A program made the translations under genes and the position numbers. A DNA stretch of 64,000 bases from Herbaspirillum sp. CF444. GTDB taxonomy: Bacteria > Pseudomonadota > Gammaproteobacteria > Burkholderiales > Burkholderiaceae_D. Each line of letters starts with the position of its first letter. Position 1 is the stretch's first letter. Of the stretch, positions 57,485 through 64,000 are shown piece after piece. The notes below the pieces were generated by a model, which ran no database searches, was not told the DNA's origin, and was given only the letters and a program-made list of their open reading frames with translations. The stretch covers positions 1-64,000 of the forward strand of contig NZ_AKJW01000077.1 of the NCBI RefSeq assembly GCF_000282135.1. The letters run 5' to 3'.

Positions 57485-57653
57485 GATCCAATAGGAAACT
57501 ACAGCAGTTCTAATTTATTGAACAAATCTAAAAATTTGCTGATTTTATGAAGACTCTGAAACGGACTGATGTGCACAATCTGCGGCGATGGGAGGTGGCG
57601 ATGAGCACTTATCTTCTAACTATAAAAAACTAAATTTTCAAGAGGCGCTGACA

Positions 57654-58193
57654 ATGGATAGCTTTTACGCACCAGTAATAACTGTTTGTGGAACAGTTAT
57701 AGTCGGATATTTAGCGAACTTTACAGCTGAGCGATATCGCCGTTTTTCAGATGGGAGTGCAATTGCAGCCGCAATATCTGGAGAGCTGAGCTCGCATGCC
57801 GTAAGTATTCCACTTATTAAGGATATGCTGACTGGACTCATCGTTGCCGCTGAGTCCGGTAGTAGTCCAATTTTGAGGCCTTGGGAACCACCCAATGATC
57901 CCGTTTATGAAGAAATGGTAGGAAAAATTGGATTGTTGGGCATTGAACTAGTTGAAGACGTAGTGTTCACCTATCAGCAGATTAGGGCGTTTCGAATGGC
58001 TCTCAAAGTGGTACATGATCACCATGATATGTCACCGCATGAGTTGTCTGCGCGATTAAAGCGCTGCCTTGAAACCATAACTAGAGCCGAGGAACGTGGA
58101 GTGCCCCTTGTCCATCGGTTACGCGAAAGATCCCAAGAAGTTTACAAAATCAAACTTCCCTACTGGGGAGAGTATGTATTAAAAAAACGCTGA
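57654..58193 (+). CDS. Hypothetical protein with N-terminal membrane segment, AT-rich islet
   Basis: I do not recognise a family. The 179-residue product has one N-terminal hydrophobic segment (PVITVCGTVIVGYLANF, about 6-22), followed by a soluble, mostly helical region rich in charged residues; ERYRRFSDGSAIAAAISGEL suggests a membrane-anchored cytoplasmic protein. ATG 57654 has AGAGG upstream and replaces a longer frame opening at 57588. Codon use is clearly more AT-rich than in the neighbours, suggesting acquisition. It converges with the next gene, 13 bases apart. Confidence 0.6.
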   Translation: MDSFYAPVITVCGTVIVGYLANFTAERYRRFSDGSAIAAAISGELSSHAVSIPLIKDMLTGLIVAAESGSSPILRPWEPPNDPVYEEMVGKIGLLGIELVEDVVFTYQQIRAFRMALKVVHDHHDMSPHELSARLKRCLETITRAEERGVPLVHRLRERSQEVYKIKLPYWGEYVLKKR

Positions 58194-58206
58194 TTGAACG
58201 CACCGT

Positions 58207-58929
58207 TTAGAAACCAATTAGCCTATCAATAGGGCCCATTTCGATTTGAGTATCTTTATTGGTCGCTTTCACGATTTCTTTGGCAAGGACTATTACGGTT
58301 TCTATATATGCTTTTCCTAGAGAATTTTCTTTTAAAAAATCTCTATATTCTGGATTTAATAGCGCATGTCCAAGCGCACTGTCTGTCATATCGGAAATAG
58401 GCAAGGCCCCCGTTATGAAATATTGATCAATGCTTTCAATCAAACTATGAAGCGTACGGTGAACAAACGACAGTACTGACGTCGGAATATTAGTTTGCTC
58501 TATCAACGATTCTAAAATGGCTACTAGCTTTGCTTTGATTTCCTTTAGTTCCACCTCTTCAATCACTTTCTGGCTAGAAGACGAATTCAATAAGCGTGAA
58601 GTCATACTTAAGTATCGCAACGTGTGATCGTCAATATGGCCTATAAACGTTTGCCACTGACCACTTAGGTTTTGTGTACTGAAGCCTTCGTTGATTTTAG
58701 GAAACCAATAATCCCAACTCTCACTCTCTGTTGGGATTGTTTGTGTCGCCATCTCAACAACTTGGTATGGAAGTTTCATGACATTCCCTAAACGAGCGAG
58801 CATGGTCGAAAGATCGTTTGTCATAAGTACCATTTTCCAACCTGCTAAGCACGGATTGGCAGATGAAAACGTTTTACCTTTTCTTAAAATTAGCAACAGT
58901 CGTTCTGCTGGATTATCAAAATTGCTCAT
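58207..58929 (-). CDS. Hypothetical protein, AT-rich islet
   Basis: I do not recognise a family. The 240-residue product is predicted soluble and helical, with no signal peptide, membrane segment or cysteine-rich motif; VEEVELKEIKAKLVAILESL could form a coiled coil or helical bundle in the middle. Codon use is much more AT-rich than in the flanking genes. It lies alone on the minus strand between the liv operon and the MFS gene, convergent with the preceding hypothetical gene. A defence, toxin or sensor role cannot be supported from the sequence. Confidence 0.6.
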   Translation of the reverse strand: MSNFDNPAERLLLILRKGKTFSSANPCLAGWKMVLMTNDLSTMLARLGNVMKLPYQVVEMATQTIPTESESWDYWFPKINEGFSTQNLSGQWQTFIGHIDDHTLRYLSMTSRLLNSSSSQKVIEEVELKEIKAKLVAILESLIEQTNIPTSVLSFVHRTLHSLIESIDQYFITGALPISDMTDSALGHALLNPEYRDFLKENSLGKAYIETVIVLAKEIVKATNKDTQIEMGPIDRLIGF

Positions 58930-59075
58930 CTTTGATGTTTGCCTGTTTATAGAATATTTTTTGAGATTCTATAGGTATTGAGCAATAAAAAGATGATTTT
59001 CTGACGACCTGAAATAGACAATATCATTTGCCTTGGGGACGTTACTAAACCGTGATTGGTTTCATGTATGCGTGT

Positions 59076-59109
59076 GAGATCGCGTTGCTGGATAAAGTAA
59101 TGCGATCTC
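59076..59109. repeat. Inverted repeat at the islet edge
   Basis: GAGATCGC/GCGATCTC, 8 bp with an 18-base loop, lies just before the MFS gene end. No T-run, so a terminator role is uncertain. Confidence 0.4.
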
Positions 59110-59135
59110 TAATGTGAATTGATGAATTTACCAAC

Positions 59136-60413
59136 TCATAGTGAGGATGTTTGTTTCAAATACCGCTTCCGCCAAGGCTTCAACACCACCAACGCCAACA
59201 CCGCAGCCAGAATATCCAGCGTAATCGCCGTGCCAAACACCGGATGCCAGCTACCGGTCTTCTCGTGCATCAGCGCCGCCAGCGGTCCGCCGAGGATCGA
59301 TCCGATACCTTGCGAGATATACAGCCAGCCGTAGTTGGCCGTCGCGTTGCGCGTGCCGAAGGTGTCGGTCAGCGTCGACGGGAACAGTGAAAAGATCTCG
59401 CCCCAGCCGAAGAACACCACGCCCGACAACAGCACGAACAGCACCGCGTTCTCGCGCGTCATGAGCCACAGCGCCATGGCGATGCCTTCGAGGGCGAAGG
59501 CGAAGAACATGGTGTTCTCACGACCGAAATGATCCGATACCCAGCCGAAGAAGGGACGCGTCAAGCCATTGGTCAGGCGGTCGATGGTCAGCGCCAGCGG
59601 CAGGGCGGCGAGGCCGAACACCATCACGTTGGCGACGCCGAAGTCGCGCGCGAAGCTGGCCATTTGCGAGGTCACCATCAGGCCCGAGGTGGACATCATG
59701 GTCATCATGCAGAACATCAGCCAGAACAGCGGCGTGCGCAGCATCTGGCGCGGCGTCAGGTCGTTGCCGGTGGATTGCGCGACGCGCGTTGCCGGCAGCG
59801 CCGTCATCGGGTCGGGCGAACGCAGCGCTTGCGAGGCGATCACGCCGATCACGGCGAAGATCAGGCCGAACTGCCATAGCGTGCTTTCCAGGCCCTGGCC
59901 GGCGAGTGCGGACGAGATCGGGAAGGTGGTCAGGATAGCGCCCATGCCGTAACCGGCGGCGACCATGCCGACCGCAAAGCCGCGGCGGTCAGGGAACCAG
60001 CGCACCATCTGGCCGACCACGCCGACATACACGATGCCGGTGCCGAGTCCGCCGACCAGGCCGTAGCTCAGGTAGAGCATGCCGATGCTGGAGGCTTGCG
60101 ACGCCAGCACCCAGCTCAGGCCCGACATGACCGTGCCGATGGAAATCAGGCGACGCGCGCCGAAACGTTCGATCAGGCCGCCCTGGAACGGCGAGAAGAA
60201 GGTTTGCAGCACGATCAGCATGGAAAAGGTGATCTGCAGTTCGGACAGCGGCACGCCGAGTTTGGCGGCGAGCGGTTTGGTGAACAGCGTCCACACGTAT
60301 TGCGGACTGGAGATCGCCATCATGCAGATCAGGCTGATCAGCAGCTGGAACCAGCGGTTCTGGAGCAGGCCCTGCGTGCTGGCGGGGGCGGATGTGTCGG
60401 TCAGAGTGGTCAT
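59136..60413 (-). CDS. MFS transporter, OxlT/YhjX (oxalate:formate antiporter-like) family
   Basis: The 425-residue membrane protein has 12 hydrophobic segments. The MFS loop motif appears as GGLIERFGARRLISIG, and GLGTGIVYVGVVGQMVRWFPDRRGFAVGM is typical of OxlT-like monocarboxylate or dicarboxylate exchangers. AGGAG precedes ATG 60413. The FadR-type regulator gene lies 257 bases upstream on the same strand, and a 20-bp palindrome sits between them. The substrate is unknown, probably a small organic acid. Confidence 0.85.
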   Translation of the reverse strand: MTTLTDTSAPASTQGLLQNRWFQLLISLICMMAISSPQYVWTLFTKPLAAKLGVPLSELQITFSMLIVLQTFFSPFQGGLIERFGARRLISIGTVMSGLSWVLASQASSIGMLYLSYGLVGGLGTGIVYVGVVGQMVRWFPDRRGFAVGMVAAGYGMGAILTTFPISSALAGQGLESTLWQFGLIFAVIGVIASQALRSPDPMTALPATRVAQSTGNDLTPRQMLRTPLFWLMFCMMTMMSTSGLMVTSQMASFARDFGVANVMVFGLAALPLALTIDRLTNGLTRPFFGWVSDHFGRENTMFFAFALEGIAMALWLMTRENAVLFVLLSGVVFFGWGEIFSLFPSTLTDTFGTRNATANYGWLYISQGIGSILGGPLAALMHEKTGSWHPVFGTAITLDILAAVLALVVLKPWRKRYLKQTSSL

Positions 60414-60462
60414 GCGTTTCTCCTGAAGAAAGAGGGATGGAGCGCGTTGCCGATGGGGTGTC

Positions 60463-60482
60463 AATTTATGTATGCATAAATT
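60463..60482. promoter_or_regulatory. 20-bp palindrome, candidate GntR-type operator
   Basis: AATTTATG-TATG-CATAAATT is a perfect 8-bp inverted repeat with a 4-base spacer, 50 bases upstream of the MFS start codon. The TATGCATA-like core resembles sites bound by FadR-subfamily GntR proteins. It is the only AT-rich palindrome in this GC-rich stretch. Confidence 0.5.
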
Positions 60483-60670
60483 CGCGACGAACGAATGCAG
60501 GATTCATGCCATTGGACATGCATTGCATGAGCGCGATGGAAGAACGCCATGCATGCCGGAGAAATGCCGGAGAACACCAGCAGGGGCGCGAGGAAATCGG
60601 GAGGTGAATCAGAGGAAGTGCAGGCTGGGCGCGGTTTTCAGCGCCCGGCAGCTTGCACTAAATGCGTGCT

Positions 60671-61441
60671 TCAGCCGAAGCGTTTGCGCCGCGCGGGTGC
60701 CGGGGAGGGATGCTGGGCCATCTCGGTGCGGACATGTTCCAGCCGGTCGATGGTGATTTGTTCGACGACGGCGTGGCTGTCCTTGATGTGGCGTTCGACC
60801 AGTGCGCCGGCTTGCGCGGCGTCGCCGGCGGCGATGGCATCGAGGATGGCGACGTGTTCGTCGTAGGTGTCGGCGATGCAGTCGCCGTAGGCAAAGTCCA
60901 GGCGCCGCATGATGCGGATGTGTTCGGTGACTTGCCGGTAGACGGCGTCGGTCTCCGGGTTGCCGGCGGCGGCGACCAGTGCCAGATGGAATTGTTCGTC
61001 CAGCGCGGCGACGGCGAGTCCGTCTTTCGAGCGCTTTCTGGTCGTCACGCGCCAGACGGCGCCGGCTTCGGCCAGCAGCGTTTCGCGGGCGGACGCCGGC
61101 CTGCCCGGATCGCACAGGCGGCGCACTGCGTGCAGCTCGATCATTTCGCGCAGGTCGTAGAGGGCGGCAAAACGGGAGAAGTCGATCGGCACCACTTCCC
61201 ATCCGTTGCGGAAATAGCCGCGCACCAGTCCCTCGCTTTGCAGCCGCATCAACGCTTCGCGCACCGGCGTGCGCGAGACTTGCAGTCGCTCGGCGACGTC
61301 GTTCTCGGCAAAGCGGTCGCCGGGCAGCAAACGGAAGGCGAAGATGTCGTCGCGCAGTTTTTCATAGACGGTTTCGGCGAGCCTCGGCGCGGGGCGTCGG
61401 CTCGCATCGTCGTTGGGTAGAACCAATGGTTTCGTTGTCAT
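60671..61441 (-). CDS. GntR-family regulator, FadR subfamily (FCD domain)
   Basis: The 256-residue protein has a GntR winged helix (about 18-90; GDRFAENDVAERLQVSRTPVREAL, split) and an FCD ligand domain (about 95-230) with metal-site residues in DEQFHLAL, HIRIMRR, and HIKDSH. FCD regulators sense carboxylic acids. The downstream MFS transporter gene on the same strand is the likely target, through the palindrome between them. An upstream LysE-type exporter gene is divergent. Confidence 0.88.
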   Translation of the reverse strand: MTTKPLVLPNDDASRRPAPRLAETVYEKLRDDIFAFRLLPGDRFAENDVAERLQVSRTPVREALMRLQSEGLVRGYFRNGWEVVPIDFSRFAALYDLREMIELHAVRRLCDPGRPASARETLLAEAGAVWRVTTRKRSKDGLAVAALDEQFHLALVAAAGNPETDAVYRQVTEHIRIMRRLDFAYGDCIADTYDEHVAILDAIAAGDAAQAGALVERHIKDSHAVVEQITIDRLEHVRTEMAQHPSPAPARRKRFG

Positions 61442-61709
61442 GCGGTGGCGGTGGCTTTAGCTTCCGCGGCGTCGCGTGGCTGATGCATCGGGCTGATGCT
61501 TCGGACGGAGGCGCGCGGTCGATTGCAGAGTTCGATTAACGGCAATGGTAGCGCATGGCTTCCTGATTCGCTGCACATATCTCGTACCTTTTTCGCACGT
61601 CTCTCGCACATCCCTCACTTCGACGGCGGCGGCAGGGACGAGCGCGCAGATGCCAATGACGGCGATCCGGTGTAAGGTAGCGGATTTGTCGCCGCGGGCA
61701 TTCTTCAAC

Positions 61710-62330
61710 ATGATCGACGCATTCAAAGCCTCCACCGCCGGATTCAGTCTCAGCCTTTCGCTGATCCTCGCCATCGGTTCCCAGAACGCCTTCGTGTTGC
61801 GCCAGGGACTGCGGCGCGAGCATGTCTTCCTGATCTGCCTGACCTGCTTTATCTCCGATACGATGCTGATCCTTGCCGGCATTGCCGGCTTCGACGTCGT
61901 CATTGTCTGGCTGCCGTGGCTGGAGCAAGCCATGCGTTACATCGGCGCCGCCTTCTTGTTCGCCTATGGCGCCAGAAGCTTGTGGTCGGCGTTGAGATCT
62001 TCGGCGGCCCTGGCCGCAAGCGACGCCACTCCGCAGTCGCTGAAAAAGACGCTGCTGATCTGCCTGGCCCTGACCTGGTTCAATCCTCACGTTTATCTCG
62101 ATACGCTGTTCCTGATCGGCTCGATCTCCACGCAATACGACGGACAGAAGATTGCTTTTGCGTTTGGCGCCAGCGTGAGCTCGCTGCTGTTTTTCTTTTC
62201 GCTGGGCTACGGTGCGCGGCTGTTGCAACCCTTGTTTGCACGGCCGGTGGCGTGGCGCATTCTTGACGGACTGATCGCAGTCATCATGTGGGGCATTGCG
62301 TATTCGCTGGTGTGGAATAGGGGAGTTTGA
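61710..62330 (+). CDS. argO: LysE/ArgO-family amino acid exporter
   Basis: The 206-residue membrane protein has six hydrophobic segments and family motifs SLSLILAIGSQNAFVLRQGL and LALTWFNPHVYLDTLFLIG. LysE/ArgO members export arginine, lysine or toxic analogues. ATG 61710 gives the conserved N-terminus; upstream in-frame sequence is not conserved. No strong ribosome site. The gene is divergent from the GntR gene; no LysG/ArgP-type regulator is adjacent. Confidence 0.85.
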   Translation: MIDAFKASTAGFSLSLSLILAIGSQNAFVLRQGLRREHVFLICLTCFISDTMLILAGIAGFDVVIVWLPWLEQAMRYIGAAFLFAYGARSLWSALRSSAALAASDATPQSLKKTLLICLALTWFNPHVYLDTLFLIGSISTQYDGQKIAFAFGASVSSLLFFFSLGYGARLLQPLFARPVAWRILDGLIAVIMWGIAYSLVWNRGV

Positions 62331-62473
62331 TCTTCGAAAAAATGAATCAAAAGCTGACGTAACGATGCTCCTTAGCGCCAAACCGCTCTCTGCCGACGCG
62401 CGAAGCGACGGTTGAAAGAGCAAAGACGACAAGGAGTCCGACGCCGATCTCGATTTCTGCGTCAAGCCGGCGT

Positions 62474-62513
62474 GAAAAATACGAACGCCCGATGCAATTC
62501 ATCGGGCGTTCGT
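62474..62513 (-). terminator. Terminator of the TonB-dependent receptor gene
   Basis: A perfect 14-bp stem ACGAACGCCCGATG/CATCGGGCGTTCGT, followed on the minus strand by ATTTTTC, 28 bases after the receptor stop codon. Confidence 0.85.
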
Positions 62514-62541
62514 ATGTGGGATGCGTCATGAACAGGGCGGT

Positions 62542-64000
62542 TTAGTATCGATATCCCAGGGTCAGCATGATGGTGCGGTCGTCTCCCAGCGCCACCGCGC
62601 GCGCGACGCCGCCGGCGTAGTATTCGGTATTGAAGAGGTTCTTCACGTTCAGCGCGGCGCGCCAGCGTGCGGCGTTGTAGGCCACGCCGGCGTCGGCGAC
62701 GACATAACCGGGCAAGCGGTAGCCGCTGGTGCGCTGCATGCTTTGTCCGCGCACGCCGCCGTTGAGCTCCCAGCCGTTCAACTCGCCCTTGAAGCGGTAG
62801 CGCGCGCTGGTGTTGAAGCTGTGGCGCGGCACGTTGTCCAGCCATTGGCCGACGGTGGTGACGCTCTGGCCGCCGTCGTCGGTGACCGTCGCTGCCGTGT
62901 AGGCATAGCCAGCGATCAGGCTCAGGCCGTTTTTGAAATCCGAGGTGAGACCGATTTCGAAACCGCGCGAACGTTGTTCGCCGACCGCGACGCTAAAGCC
63001 CGTGTTGGCGGTGTCGCTGACCAGCACATTGCGGCGGTGCAGGTCGAAGACCGCCATGTTCAGGTTGGTGCGGCCTTCATCCATTTCCACTTTGACGCCG
63101 GCTTCCACCTGTTTGCCGGTTTCCGGTTTGAAGGTGTTGCCGCTCGCGTCGGTGCCGCTGTTGGGATAGAACGAGGTGGCGTAGCTGACGTACGGACGCA
63201 CGCCGCGCGCCACCTCATACATCAATGCCGCCGAACCGGTGTTGGCGCCGGCCGGATTGTTGGTGTGGGTGCTGGTGCGCAGGTTGTCCGAATAGGTGGC
63301 CGTGTTGTCGCGGCGCAGGCCGGCCACGAGTTGCCAGCGATCGCCGAAGCGAATCTGGTCGCGCAAGTAGATGCCCAGGTCGCGGATCGTGGTGGAGGTG
63401 TTGGTGGTCGGCGTGGTCGGGCAGACCACGCGCGCGCCGTAGACCGGGTTGTAGACGTTCAGCGCGGCCACGGTGCAGGTGAACGAACGCACGTCTTCGC
63501 GCGTGTTCAGGTAGTCGGTGCCGAATGTGACCTCGTGTTTGCCGACAGCCGTGTCGAAGCTGCGCTGCAGGTTGGTGTCCATGGTGAAGGTCTGGCCGGT
63601 GTACGTCTGGTCCGTAGCCGTGCGCGTCAGCGTCTGGCTGCTGGCGTTGAGCACGTTGGCGGCGATCAGTTGGCCGCTCATGGTGAATTGTTGCCAGCGC
63701 AGGTTGTTGTGCAGCGTCCAGCCGTCGTCGAAGCGGTGCGTCAGCGAATAACCCAGACGTGTTTCGATGGCGTTGTACGGCTTTGCCGTCGGTTCGCCGA
63801 TGAACAGGCTGCGCGGAAGGCTGCCGTTGATGTTGCCGGTGATCGATCCCGACAGCGGCAAGCCTTGCTGGCGGATGTAACCGCGTTCCTGGAAGCTCGT
63901 CAGGATGGTGAAGTCGGTGCGCGCGCCGAGATCCAGCGAGAGCGAAGGTGCGATGTAGCGGTTCTTGAACCAGACGTAATTGGTGGCGTCGTTGGAGTTG
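62542..64000 (-). CDS. TonB-dependent siderophore receptor, C-terminal part (partial)
   Basis: The minus-strand frame is open to the window edge, giving about 486 residues of beta-barrel; the 5' end with plug domain and TonB box lies outside. Repeated strands such as LSLDLGARTDFTILTSFQER, GDRWQLVAGLRRDN, KQVEAGVKVEMDEGRTNLNM and the C-terminal end LTLGYRY with terminal aromatic residue mark an outer-membrane TonB-dependent receptor, closest in style to ferric hydroxamate (FhuA/FoxA/FhuE) receptors. Its ligand is uncertain. The TTG at 63861 is internal, not a start. Confidence 0.9.
   Translation of the reverse strand, partial: NSNDATNYVWFKNRYIAPSLSLDLGARTDFTILTSFQERGYIRQQGLPLSGSITGNINGSLPRSLFIGEPTAKPYNAIETRLGYSLTHRFDDGWTLHNNLRWQQFTMSGQLIAANVLNASSQTLTRTATDQTYTGQTFTMDTNLQRSFDTAVGKHEVTFGTDYLNTREDVRSFTCTVAALNVYNPVYGARVVCPTTPTTNTSTTIRDLGIYLRDQIRFGDRWQLVAGLRRDNTATYSDNLRTSTHTNNPAGANTGSAALMYEVARGVRPYVSYATSFYPNSGTDASGNTFKPETGKQVEAGVKVEMDEGRTNLNMAVFDLHRRNVLVSDTANTGFSVAVGEQRSRGFEIGLTSDFKNGLSLIAGYAYTAATVTDDGGQSVTTVGQWLDNVPRHSFNTSARYRFKGELNGWELNGGVRGQSMQRTSGYRLPGYVVADAGVAYNAARWRAALNVKNLFNTEYYAGGVARAVALGDDRTIMLTLGYRY

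Overview
The window is a GC-rich chromosomal segment of a betaproteobacterium. Gene order points to Burkholderiales, probably Oxalobacteraceae (Herbaspirillum-like): ilvC, psd-pssA-leuA; rpsO-pnp; tpiA-secG-tRNA-Leu followed by a 14-gene nuo operon and a DUF2818 gene. This is inferred from gene order and protein similarity only; the genus is not proven. I see no rRNA, CRISPR array, insertion sequence or prophage.

Layout. 1-5.2 kb: the 3' end of ilvC, a SIMPL-domain protein, phosphatidylethanolamine synthesis (psd, pssA) and leuA. 5.3-11.7 kb: an orphan protein, an alpha/beta hydrolase overlapping a diguanylate cyclase with a gap-free tandem sensor duplication, a DUF2917-like protein, a MocR-type regulator and a TPR-methyltransferase. 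11.8-18.5 kb: a divergent catabolic cluster (PfkB/KDG-type kinase, fold-III PLP amino-acid deaminase, RpiR regulator, D-aminoacylase-family deacylase, RidA, GntP permease). 18.5-23.6 kb: a BamE-like lipoprotein, rpsO, pnp and a type II NADH dehydrogenase. 23.6-29.7 kb: a 5-oxoproline operon (pxpB-pxpC-pxpA, DUF969, DUF979, DUF2891) with a divergent MarR regulator. 29.7-32.2 kb: quinone oxidoreductase, tpiA, secG, tRNA-Leu(GAG). 32.3-47.8 kb: complete complex I operon nuoA-N plus DUF2818. 47.9-52.2 kb: Nudix hydrolase, exported hydrolase, ETF-ubiquinone oxidoreductase, thioesterase. 52.3-57.4 kb: Liv-type ABC transporter with a fused permease-ATPase. 57.5-59.1 kb: an AT-rich islet with two unrecognised convergent genes. 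59.1-64 kb: MFS transporter with its likely FadR-type regulator, a LysE/ArgO exporter and the C-terminal part of a TonB-dependent receptor.

The most interesting locus is 11.8-18.5 kb. Its enzymes form a coherent chain if the substrate is N-acetyl-D-glucosaminate (the aldonic acid of GlcNAc, as made by oxidative chitin cleavage): GntP uptake, deacetylation, PLP-dependent deamination to 2-keto-3-deoxygluconate helped by RidA, then phosphorylation by the KDG kinase under an RpiR sugar-phosphate sensor. The substrate is inferred from gene combination. The second system is the 5-oxoproline operon, where two DUF membrane proteins are the obvious uptake candidates.

Regulatory observations: a tandem 10-bp repeat between pxpB and the marR gene, a 20-bp palindrome upstream of the MFS gene, an inverted repeat in the rpiR/deaminase intergenic region, and hairpins in each long gap of the nuo operon. 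Strong intrinsic terminators separate most transcription units.
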